From assembly GCA_964403545.1 (NCBI GenBank), contig CAYOGN010000137.1:1-8248 (forward strand): a stretch of DNA of 8,248 nt, read 5' to 3'. Positions 1-6,142 of this stretch are shown one piece after another. The position numbers were made by a program, and so were the translations under genes. The notes beneath the pieces were generated by a model. That model worked only from the letters and a program-made list of their open reading frames with translations, had not been told where the DNA came from and ran no database searches. Numbering within the stretch: the stretch's first letter is position 1; each line of letters begins with the position of its first letter. The DNA is from VYFG01 sp964403545. GTDB taxonomy: Bacteria; Pseudomonadota; Gammaproteobacteria; Arenicellales; Poriferihabitantaceae.

Positions 1-335
1 TGATGACGCTGGCTACCGGTGGAAGGCTTATTGAATTGATTGCCGACGCGGTATCCTTGATCCTCCCGGTAAGCTATCAGGAAATATTGACTGCCCTGGA
101 CAATTTAAAAATAGCACCGGTTTTAAACGGATTCCGCGGTGGCCCCGCGGTGGACAAAGACAAGCTGGTGGCTGCCATTGGTAAAATTTCCCGATATGTA
201 AGCACATGTAAAAACAGGGCCGCAGAACTGGAGATCAACCCTTTGTTTGTTTACCCTGACCATTTTATCGTAGTTGACAGTCTCTGCTATCGGTATCGTG
301 CTGCAGAAAAAGATATCCAGGGTTCGCCAATATGA
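1..335 (+). CDS. Acyl-CoA synthetase (NDP-forming), C-terminal ATP-grasp end, 5' partial
   Basis: This is the 3' end of a gene that begins before the window; reading frame 3 is open from the left edge to TGA 333-335, so the ATG at position 3 is probably internal. The visible residues match the end of the ATP-grasp domain of NDP-forming acyl-CoA synthetases (the acetate-CoA ligase/succinyl-CoA synthetase beta-like superfamily): an L-x-G-F-R-G-x-P-A-x-D segment at about residues 42-51 of the visible part, and the E-L-E-I-N-P-L motif at about residues 75-81, which normally sits at the metal/nucleotide site. The family makes acyl-CoA from an acid, CoA and ATP (or runs the reverse reaction) in the cytoplasm. 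The acid used cannot be told from this fragment. The nearby aldehyde dehydrogenase could supply a carboxylic acid for such an enzyme, but this is inference. After the ELEINP region the protein ends with a short charged tail. Confidence 0.82.
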   Translation, partial: MTLATGGRLIELIADAVSLILPVSYQEILTALDNLKIAPVLNGFRGGPAVDKDKLVAAIGKISRYVSTCKNRAAELEINPLFVYPDHFIVVDSLCYRYRAAEKDIQGSPI

Positions 336-544
336 TCACCGCCATTGCAGCGAAATGTGAACGCCTGCTGTAAAATTGCCTGCACTGCTATCTGATTAAC
401 CTGGAAATTAACGGAACTTCTTTGTCCTGAGTAGTCATAGTTAAAGTTATCATTACCGAAAAGTCTGTAAGTCCTCAGTTTGAGAATCCTCAATTAGAGA
501 GATTTTCTCGCGACATCACTTCAACCAATTTTGCGAGACCACCA

Positions 545-1033
545 ATGAAACAGTTTACCTCGTTCTTCGCCACCGCCCTGATAGCAATTTTTGCAATAGT
601 CTACCAGGCCAATGCCGGGTCAATCGCTCCACGAGACGGTTGGGCGGTTCACGACACGTCAATGAGCTACAACAAACTGCTTGATCGTCTGGAATCTGCG
701 ATCGAGGCTGAGGATATGTTTATTGTGACCGAGGCCGGACCAACAAAGGCGGCAAAGAAACGGGGAATCACGATCCCGGGAAATCGGGTAGTGGGAGTCT
801 ATCGCAATGATTATGCGGTGCGAGCCCTGGCGACAAGTACCGCAGCAATGATCGAGGCGCCAATGCGTTTCTACGTTACCGAAAATGAGAATGATACGGC
901 GACTCTTTCCTATAAATTCCCAAGTTTTGTCTTCGCCCCCTATCTCGCTGAAGGTGGGGAGGAACTGGGCACCATTGCGGCTGAACTCGATACGATTTTT
1001 GCGGCAATTGCCACCCGCGCGCTGGCCAAATGA
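545..1033 (+). CDS. DUF302-family protein with signal peptide
   Basis: A protein of 162 residues. Residues 1-24 form a classical Sec signal peptide: a short basic start (M-K-Q), a hydrophobic core (about residues 7-19) and an A-N-A cleavage site at 22-24, so the mature protein is probably periplasmic or secreted. The mature part resembles the DUF302 family: a segment about switching on and off of an 'x-V-x-E-A-G-P-T-K-A-A' strand-helix (about residues 60-71), a 'R-V-V-G-V-Y-R-N' strand (about 81-88), then 'A-P-M-R-F-Y-V-T-E' (about 104-112) followed by 'L-S-Y' and 'P-S-F-V' near the usual DUF302 end. The family has no established biochemical role; proteins of this type are often small, soluble and exported in Proteobacteria. 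No metal-binding cysteines are present. No strong Shine-Dalgarno sequence precedes the ATG (only a weak GAG at 535-537), but the signal peptide supports this start. It seems to be a single-gene unit with a weak terminator behind it. Confidence 0.75.
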   Translation: MKQFTSFFATALIAIFAIVYQANAGSIAPRDGWAVHDTSMSYNKLLDRLESAIEAEDMFIVTEAGPTKAAKKRGITIPGNRVVGVYRNDYAVRALATSTAAMIEAPMRFYVTENENDTATLSYKFPSFVFAPYLAEGGEELGTIAAELDTIFAAIATRALAK

Positions 1034-1044
1034 TCATACTGCCC

Positions 1045-1065
1045 AACCCACAGGGTTCTTCTTTT
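1045..1065 (+). terminator. Weak candidate rho-independent terminator after the DUF302 gene
   Basis: AACCC (1045-1049) and GGGTT (1053-1057) are perfect complements around a 3-nt loop, followed by a pyrimidine-rich run containing TTTT at 1062-1065. It begins 11 nt after the DUF302 stop and lies between two convergent genes, where a terminator is expected. The stem is short and the T-run interrupted, so this is tentative. Confidence 0.3.
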
Positions 1066-1118
1066 CCTGCCCGGTTCCGGCGCTTGCAGCAATAGAGTCA
1101 TCGTGAAGTTACTATTCG

Positions 1119-2603
1119 CTATCTCATTACAAATGGATTCGCCATCGGTTCACTCGACATATTCATCCAGATTGTCTTCGGTCGGGTATAGTCATACATT
1201 GCCTGAAAACCGCTTTCCCGCCCATATCCAGACCCCTTGAAGCCACCGAATTCTGCGATGGGTGAGACCACACGGTAAGTGTTTACCCAGACAATGCCTG
1301 CCCGTACCGCTTTCGCCACCCGCAGTGATCGGGCGCTGTCACGGGTAAAAATGCCGGCTGCAAGACCATGTTTAGTGTCGTTGGCGAGCTGGATCACTTC
1401 AGCTTCGTCTTTAAAACGTATTACGCTTAAAACCGGACCGAACAGTTCGGTGTCTACAATGCGCAGATCCTGCCGCGGACAATCCAGGATGGTGGGCTGG
1501 TAGAACAATCCCTCTCCCATATTCTCCGGGCGATTGCCACCATGGAGTAGTTTGGCGCCCTGTTCCATTGCGAATGCGACTTCACGTTCGATATTTTCAA
1601 GTTGTCCGGTGGTGCATAACGGCCCCATCTGGGTTTCTTCCTCCAATGGATCACCGATCCTGATTTGTGCGGCGAGCGTAACCATGGTATCAAGAAATTC
1701 TTCCGCGATGTCTTCATGCAGATATAGCCTCGATCCCGCTACACAACTTTGTCCGGTAGCACCAAAAATTCCGGCAATAGAGCCGTTGACGGCGCTTTCA
1801 ATATCAGCATCTTCGAAAACGATAAAGGGAGATTTTCCGCCGAGTTCCAAAGACACCTGAGCGAAATTTTCTGCCGAGTTATACAGTACCTGTCGGGCTG
1901 CGTTGGGGCCGCCGGTAAAGCTGATGCGCTGTACCAGGGGATGTGATGTTAATGCTTTACCGCAGGGGTCGCCATGGCCACTGATAATATTCACAACGCC
2001 GGGTGGGAATCCGGCCTGTTCAATCAGCTTGCCAAATTCCAGCATGGCAGCAGAAGCTTGTTCAGAAGCTTTTAAAACCACCGTATTACCTGCAGCCAGA
2101 GCTGGTCCAAGCTTGACCGCTACGAGAAATAACTGGGAGTTCCAGGGAACCACGGCAGCAACCACGCCCAGTGGCTCTCTATCGGTAAAAACAAACAGGT
2201 CAGGCTTATCGATTGGTAGCGTTTCGCCATGAATTTTGTCAGCGCAACCAGCATAATAGTGAAAGAATTCCGCAATATATTTTGCCTGCCAACGGGTTTC
2301 TTTGAGCATTTTGCCAGTGTCGATAGATTCTGTTCGGCCCAGTTCCTCTGATTTATCTGCCAGTAGGTCGGCCAACTTACGCAGATATCGACCACGTTCT
2401 GTGGCAACCATATTGGCCCAGGGACCCGTGGTAAACGCTTCGTGGGCAGTCTTGACCGCTTGATCAACATCCTCATAAGTGGCCTCCGGGACTTCTGCCC
2501 AGACCTGGCCGGTAGTTGGATTGATACTCTGGAACGTATTACCATCACCGGCATCTACCCAGTTTCCGTTGATCAGCATTTGATAAGTTTTTGGTTCAGT
2601 CAT
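1119..2603 (-). CDS. NAD(P)-dependent aldehyde dehydrogenase
   Basis: A full-length ALDH-superfamily enzyme (494 residues, the usual size) that oxidises an aldehyde to the carboxylic acid in the cytoplasm. All key features are visible: the P-W-N cofactor/active-site motif at residues 153-155 (Asn155), the nucleotide-binding lysine at K178 (V-L-K-A-S), a Rossmann-fold loop F-T-G-G at 229-232, the general base Glu253 in L-E-L-G-G-K-S-P, and the catalytic nucleophile Cys287 in G-Q-S-C. The late E-L-F-G-P motif and the C-terminal G-F-K-G-S-G-Y-G-R-E segment are also intact. The nucleotide-binding loop reads FTGG where FTGS is more common. Substrate is not readable; the general look is of the betaine-aldehyde/aminoaldehyde/aromatic-aldehyde group, but that assignment is loose. 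The start is well supported: AGGAGA (complement of 2611-2616) lies 7 nt before the ATG. It is transcribed away from the RidA gene across a 187-bp gap. Confidence 0.93.
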   Translation of the reverse strand: MTEPKTYQMLINGNWVDAGDGNTFQSINPTTGQVWAEVPEATYEDVDQAVKTAHEAFTTGPWANMVATERGRYLRKLADLLADKSEELGRTESIDTGKMLKETRWQAKYIAEFFHYYAGCADKIHGETLPIDKPDLFVFTDREPLGVVAAVVPWNSQLFLVAVKLGPALAAGNTVVLKASEQASAAMLEFGKLIEQAGFPPGVVNIISGHGDPCGKALTSHPLVQRISFTGGPNAARQVLYNSAENFAQVSLELGGKSPFIVFEDADIESAVNGSIAGIFGATGQSCVAGSRLYLHEDIAEEFLDTMVTLAAQIRIGDPLEEETQMGPLCTTGQLENIEREVAFAMEQGAKLLHGGNRPENMGEGLFYQPTILDCPRQDLRIVDTELFGPVLSVIRFKDEAEVIQLANDTKHGLAAGIFTRDSARSLRVAKAVRAGIVWVNTYRVVSPIAEFGGFKGSGYGRESGFQAMYDYTRPKTIWMNMSSEPMANPFVMR

Positions 2604-2667
2604 GTACAGTTCTCCTGGTGGATGTTAAAAATCTTCGCTGATTATTATCTGAATGGAATGCTGGAAT

Positions 2668-2709
2668 TGTATGTTATTTACCCATACACTGACCAACAAC
2701 AGGCGGTCA
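2668..2709. promoter_or_regulatory. Two adjacent inverted repeats between divergent genes, candidate operators
   Basis: The aldehyde dehydrogenase/RidA divergent gap holds TGTATG (2668-2673) and CATACA (2683-2688), a perfect 6-bp inverted repeat with a 9-bp spacer. Directly beside it, TGACC (2690-2694) and GGTCA (2705-2709) form another perfect inverted repeat with a 10-bp spacer. Sites of this form in a shared promoter region are typical of dimeric transcription factors that control both genes. No regulator gene is in the window and I could not define convincing -35/-10 boxes for either gene, so the role is inferred from position and symmetry only. Confidence 0.3.
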
Positions 2710-2790
2710 ATATTTTTCCCGGAAGCCATGAAAACGTGGAAACCCATTGTCCCATTCGGATCAAGTAACAACATAATATCACCTTGAAAG

Positions 2791-3192
2791 ATGTCTGATT
2801 TAAAAAAAGTTATAGGAGATCCATTGATCATCAATGGCAGAAAATTATCCCTTTCCCGGGCTATTCGAGCTGGTGATTTTGTCTTTCTCACGGGTCAGAT
2901 TCCAATGAAAAACGGAGCCCCGATGACTGGAGGTAGTATTGAAGATCAGACCCATCAGGTACTCCGGGATATTAAAAAAACCCTGCGGCAAGCTGATTGC
3001 GAAATGTCGGATGTTGTCAAGGCCATGGTTTGGCTTACTGACAGGGCAGATTTCCCTGGATTCAATGCGGTCTACAGTGACTATTTCCCCCATGATCCAC
3101 CGGCACGCTCGGCAGTGGTAAACGATTTGCTGGTTGACGTGCGGGTTGAGGTTGAGGTAGTTGCCTACCGTCCTGTTGATCAAAAGGGGTGA
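2791..3192 (+). CDS. RidA-family (YjgF/YER057c/UK114) deaminase
   Basis: A 133-residue protein of the typical RidA length and fold. RidA enzymes hydrolyse reactive enamine/imine intermediates (for example 2-aminoacrylate released by PLP enzymes) to the keto acid and ammonia; relatives in catabolic clusters act on other imines. Recognisable parts: G-Q-I-P at 35-38, the helix with 'Q-V-L-R-D-I-K' (about 56-62), 'V-W-L-T-D' (about 80-84), the substrate-binding arginine R106 in P-P-A-R-S (equivalent to Arg105 of E. coli RidA), and the final strand with E120/E122 in V-E-V-E-V-V-A-Y. Retention of the arginine makes deaminase activity likely. The start lacks a strong Shine-Dalgarno sequence (only a weak purine stretch, GAAAG, immediately upstream). 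It diverges from the aldehyde dehydrogenase and is 153 bp before the selenoprotein gene on the same strand. The pairing with ALDH suggests a catabolic role for a nitrogen-containing compound; this is inference. Confidence 0.92.
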   Translation: MSDLKKVIGDPLIINGRKLSLSRAIRAGDFVFLTGQIPMKNGAPMTGGSIEDQTHQVLRDIKKTLRQADCEMSDVVKAMVWLTDRADFPGFNAVYSDYFPHDPPARSAVVNDLLVDVRVEVEVVAYRPVDQKG

Positions 3193-3242
3193 GTAAAGCC
3201 GGATTGATGTAACCGGGTAACTATCACGGGTAATTGTCAGGC

Positions 3243-3271
3243 TTGATTGAAAAATTTCCATCAGTTAGCAT
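3243..3271 (+). promoter_or_regulatory. Possible sigma-70-type promoter for the selenoprotein gene
   Basis: TTGATT (3243-3248) and TAGCAT (3266-3271) each match four of six consensus bases and are separated by 17 bp, with an A/T-rich spacer. The site is about 75 bp upstream of the ATG at 3346 and would let the selenoprotein gene be transcribed separately from the RidA gene. The match is modest and read by eye. Confidence 0.22.
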
Positions 3272-3335
3272 AGACTTTATGGCTCATTCCCCAACGACTC
3301 ACGGAATTTACACCAGCACGGCCGGATCGTACGGC

Positions 3336-3340
3336 AGGAG
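3336..3340 (+). promoter_or_regulatory. Ribosome binding site of the selenoprotein gene
   Basis: AGGAG sits 5 nt before the ATG at 3346 and is the best Shine-Dalgarno sequence near this gene. It fixes the start of the selenoprotein. A small GCCG/CGGC hairpin (3321-3324 with 3332-3335) ends at the base just before it. No comparable sequence precedes the GTG at 3826, which argues against a separate downstream gene. Confidence 0.7.
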
Positions 3341-3345
3341 CTGAG

Positions 3346-4533
3346 ATGGTCAGGTTAGTCGATGTGCCCGAACCGGAACGTAGCGTTATTGCGAACCTTG
3401 CCTGCCCGACGTATGCGCAAACACCGTTCACAATTGCACCATCAGCAGACCAGCGTCAGGTCGCAATTGTGTCTTCCGCCGGGCTAATTGTCCGGGGAGA
3501 ACGGCCACTCCTTCCACGGGATGCGGGATACCGCTCAATTTCTTCCGAAGTTGGCGACGGTGATATTCTGTGTAGTCATGTTTCAACTAATTTTGATCGC
3601 ACCGGGTTCCAGCAGGATCTCAATGTTATGCTGCCAAGAGCGCGGCTGAACGAACTTGCGAAACATGGGGTTATCGCTAAAGCGGCAAATACTCACTACT
3701 CCTTTATGGGCGCTACGGATCCGGCCGCACTGGAAAACAAGGGACGGGAACTTGGTCGCAAGCTGCTTGCCCTGGGTGTTAACACGGTTGTTCTGGCACC
3801 GGTCTGACCCGCTTGTACGCGCGCCGTGAGCGCGCTGGCACACTTTTTCGAAGATGAAGGTCTCGCTACCGTTATCGTGGCCCTTGTTCGTGAGCACGCG
3901 GAAAAGATGTCTCCACCACGGGCATTATGGGTTCCTTTTGAACTTGGTCGCCCTTTCGGTGCACCCGGTGATACGGGATTGCAGACTCGTGTTCTGCGCG
4001 CTGCGCTGGCGCTTTTCGACCAACCGGGATCCGATCCGGTGCTTGAAGACTTTCCCGGGGAGATGGCGGATCCTCAAGGAGAAGACGATTGGATATTTCC
4101 TGGTGAACTGAATCAAGGTAGCTTGCTGGACGAGGTGGCAAGCATTCTGCCTCTATGGGAGCAGGCAATTCGCCATCGTGACCGTACCACCGTTGGAATC
4201 AGCGGGCTTTCACCGCAACTGGCTGCTGAATACGTTGAACGATACTTTTCTCACGAACCAATGCCTAACCCCGGCGGCATGGCCGCGATCAGTCGAGCAA
4301 GGTTTGCTGTTGATGATATCAAGGCGTTCTACCTCGAGTCAGCCACAGCCCATGGAGGTTATCCGTCCAGCTACCGTTTACAGGAGTGGTTCTGGGAGCG
4401 AACGCTGGCTGGGTTTATGATCCGTGAATTCCAGCAACGCGTGCTTTCCAGTGAAGACAGGAATGTAAGAGGGATAGCAGACTCCCTGGTGCCGGCCGAA
4501 CGTGTTAATAAATCCAGATCATCCATAAAATAA
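3346..4533 (+). CDS. GrdB/PrdB-family selenoprotein, UGA at codon 154 read as selenocysteine
   Basis: One frame runs from ATG 3346 through TGA 3805-3807 to TAA 4531-4533, giving 395 residues if the TGA encodes Sec. The protein belongs to the selenoprotein B family of glycine/sarcosine/betaine reductase and D-proline reductase, enzymes that reductively cleave C-N bonds through a selenol. Family features: a G-L-I-V-R segment at 46-50, T-N-F-D-R-T-G-F-Q-Q-D at 81-91, H-Y-S-F-M-G-A-T-D-P at 117-126, V-V-L-A-P-V just before Sec154, then U-P-A-C with Cys157, and a P-P-R-A-L-W-V-P-F-E-L-G-R-P-F-G segment after it. Sec154 lies close to the Sec position of clostridial PrdB (about residue 151), whereas GrdB has it near residue 350. 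After about residue 245 there is a roughly 150-residue extension that I cannot assign. UxxC resembles a thioredoxin-type redox pair. The proprotein partners (PrdA, GrdE) are not in the window, so the substrate is open; D-proline or betaine reduction should not be assumed. Readthrough is supported by homology on both sides of the UGA, by the hairpin after it and by selA-selB-selC next door. Confidence 0.9.
3808..3843 (+). promoter_or_regulatory. Candidate bacterial SECIS element
   Basis: GCGCGC (3819-3824) and GCGCGC (3830-3835) form a perfect 6-bp stem around the loop CGTGA (3825-3829). The loop starts 17 nt after the UGA, within the range known for bacterial SECIS hairpins, and has G-U at loop positions 2-3, as expected for SelB recognition. 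TGT (3814-3816) and ACA (3840-3842) can add a lower stem across an internal loop. The hairpin lies within the coding frame, as bacterial SECIS elements do. The alternating GC stem could also pair in shifted registers, so the exact fold is uncertain. Confidence 0.7.
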
Positions 4534-4535
4534 TC

Positions 4536-4579
4536 GATTCGGCCAACGGTTCATCCCGCAGGCCAGCTATCGCCGAATC
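4536..4579 (+). other. 8-bp inverted repeat just after the selenoprotein stop
   Basis: GATTCGGC (4536-4543) and GCCGAATC (4572-4579) are perfect complements 28 nt apart, beginning 3 nt after the TAA. No T-run follows, so it does not look like an intrinsic terminator. It could form a 3'-end hairpin that protects the selenoprotein mRNA or part of a longer folded leader of selA. Smaller hairpins follow: GGCCA/TGGCC (4607-4611 with 4620-4624) and CCAC/GTGG (4633-4636 with 4642-4645). Confidence 0.4.
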
Positions 4580-4686
4580 ACATCCACTGGTAAAACGGGA
4601 AGGCAAGGCCACCCAATACTGGCCGATGGTTTCCACCTTAAGTGGTTACTAATCCATTCAATTGTTAGTCTCTATGGTGGCCAAAC

Positions 4687-4703
4687 GCGCTAAAATTTAG
4701 CGC
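4687..4703. promoter_or_regulatory. 17-bp perfect palindrome upstream of selA
   Basis: GCGCTAAA and TTTAGCGC flank a single central A, ending 23 nt before the selA ATG. As DNA it could be an operator; it contains TAAAAT (4691-4696), a good -10-like hexamer, though no -35 is at proper distance (TTGTTA at 4662-4667 is 23 bp away). As RNA it could fold as a 6-bp stem with a 5-nt loop, the same dimensions as the candidate SECIS. In E. coli a SECIS-like element in the selAB leader lets SelB repress its own operon; the loop here (AAATT) lacks the G expected for SelB, so that parallel is only a suggestion. Confidence 0.4.
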
Positions 4704-4726
4704 CTCCAGTTTGAGAATACACGTGT

Positions 4727-6142
4727 ATGCGAAACCCTCTGTCATCCAGATTTTCCACCTTGCCTTCGATGGATCGGCTATTGAATTCAAGTGATGGGTC
4801 TGAGCTTATTGCCAGTTATGGCCGAAGTGAAGTCAAGCGAGTTGCCCGGGATACGCTGGAAGGAATGCGCGAAGCGTTAAAACAGGAACAAGTCGTCGAT
4901 ACGAACGAGAGGGCGATATGCCTGAAAATTACCCAGGCCATCACACGCGAGAAAAACCAGAGATTGCGCAGAGTATTTAATCTGACGGGTACCATTTTGC
5001 ATACCAATCTCGGCAGGGCAGTACTACCACAAGCTTCTATTAATGCCGTGATTGAGGTTATGGGAGCCATGAGTAATCTCGAGTTTAATATAGAAACCGG
5101 AAAACGCGGTGATCGGGATAGCCATCTTGAAGAGCAGGTTTGTCGTCTGACTGGTGCCGAAGCAGCCACCATCGTGAACAACAATGCAGCTGCGGTTATG
5201 CTGGTGCTCAATACCCTTACGCTCGGTAAAGAGGTGCTGGTTTCCCGTGGTGAACTGGTTGAAATAGGAGGATCATTTCGTATTCCCGATATCATTTCCA
5301 GATCCGGGTGTACCCTTGTGGAAGTGGGCACAACCAATCGAACGCATTTGCATGATTTTGCAACTGCTGTTGGTCCGGATACGGCGATGATCCTGAAAGT
5401 GCATCAAAGCAATTTTGTGATGGAAGGATTTACCGCAAGCGTCGACGAAAAAGATCTGGCAAACCTGTGCAGCACTGCAAACATACCTTTCGTTACTGAC
5501 CTCGGCAGTGGCGCGCTGGTGAATATGGAACACTATGGATTGCCCCATGAACCCACGCCAATGGATGCGCTGAATGCGGGCGCAGATCTGGTCACTTTTT
5601 CTGGCGACAAATTACTCGGTGGCCCCCAGGCCGGGTTTATTCTCGGTCGCCAAGACTTGATCCAGAAAATAAAATCCAATCCGATGAAGCGTGCGATGCG
5701 GTGTGACAAGATGACCCTTGCTGCGATGTCGGCACTGCTGCAAATTTATACAGATCCTGAAAACCTGGCAGAGAATCTTCCTTTGTTGAAAATGCTCACT
5801 CGCAGTGTCGAGAAAATTCGAGCCATGTCTGTGTGTTTAATGCCTGTATTGACTGATATTTTTTCCGGCATTGCATCAGTTTCAGTTGTCGATTGCAGAA
5901 GTGAAACAGGTTCTGGTGCGTTACCAGGGCACAGCATACCCAGTGCAGGAATTTCAATTCAGCCGGATCCGCTCAATAAGAATGCTGATCGCAAACTGGA
6001 AGTCATTGCGGCAGCGTTTCGAAATCTGCCGGTACCCGTGATCGGGCGGATTCACACAGGCGCTTTTCTGTTGGATTTGCGGTGCCTCGATAATCTCGAG
6101 GAATTCTCTGCACAACTTGCGAACCTTGAAGTATCCGTATGA
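4727..6142 (+). CDS. selA: L-seryl-tRNA(Sec) selenium transferase SelA
   Basis: SelA converts Ser-tRNA(Sec) to Sec-tRNA(Sec) in the cytoplasm, using selenophosphate and pyridoxal phosphate, as a large ring-shaped homodecamer. The 471-residue product is close to the 463 of E. coli and similar throughout. The N-terminal tRNA-binding domain (about 1-75, with the family's L-P-S-M-D-R-L-L start) is followed by the fold-type-I PLP domain: N-L-T-G-T-I-L-H-T-N-L-G-R-A at about 84-97, N-N-N-A-A-A-V, S-R-G-E-L-V-E-I-G-G-S-F-R-I-P-D, G-T-T-N-R-T-H and T-D-L-G-S-G. The PLP-binding lysine is Lys295 in F-S-G-D-K-L-L-G-G-P-Q-A-G, the same number as in E. coli. The C-terminal domain ends with the P-V-I-G-R-I-H and L-D-L-R-C-L signatures. 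All expected parts are intact. The ATG has only a weak Shine-Dalgarno (GAG at 4713-4715). The stop overlaps the selB start (ATGA), so the two are translationally coupled. Confidence 0.97.
   Translation: MRNPLSSRFSTLPSMDRLLNSSDGSELIASYGRSEVKRVARDTLEGMREALKQEQVVDTNERAICLKITQAITREKNQRLRRVFNLTGTILHTNLGRAVLPQASINAVIEVMGAMSNLEFNIETGKRGDRDSHLEEQVCRLTGAEAATIVNNNAAAVMLVLNTLTLGKEVLVSRGELVEIGGSFRIPDIISRSGCTLVEVGTTNRTHLHDFATAVGPDTAMILKVHQSNFVMEGFTASVDEKDLANLCSTANIPFVTDLGSGALVNMEHYGLPHEPTPMDALNAGADLVTFSGDKLLGGPQAGFILGRQDLIQKIKSNPMKRAMRCDKMTLAAMSALLQIYTDPENLAENLPLLKMLTRSVEKIRAMSVCLMPVLTDIFSGIASVSVVDCRSETGSGALPGHSIPSAGISIQPDPLNKNADRKLEVIAAAFRNLPVPVIGRIHTGAFLLDLRCLDNLEEFSAQLANLEVSV

Noticed and set aside
3..335. 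Complete 110-residue protein starting at ATG 3
   Set aside because: The sequence is the end of a much longer ATP-grasp enzyme; the ATG is only the first Met after the window edge.
476..487. 12-bp sequence CAGTTTGAGAAT also found at 4707-4718, both upstream of genes
   Set aside because: A shared 12-mer is expected about once or twice by chance in a window this size, and its distances to the genes differ (57 and 8 bp).
2845..3261. 138-residue open frame on the minus strand over the RidA gene
   Set aside because: It is antisense to a clearly conserved gene and shows no recognisable protein features.
3826..4533. Separate gene starting at GTG 3826
   Set aside because: There is no ribosome binding site, the GTG lies inside the SECIS-like loop, and the frame and family similarity continue across the UGA from the upstream part.
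4662..4696. Promoter TTGTTA ... TAAAAT for selA
   Set aside because: The 23-bp spacer is too long for a sigma-70-type promoter.
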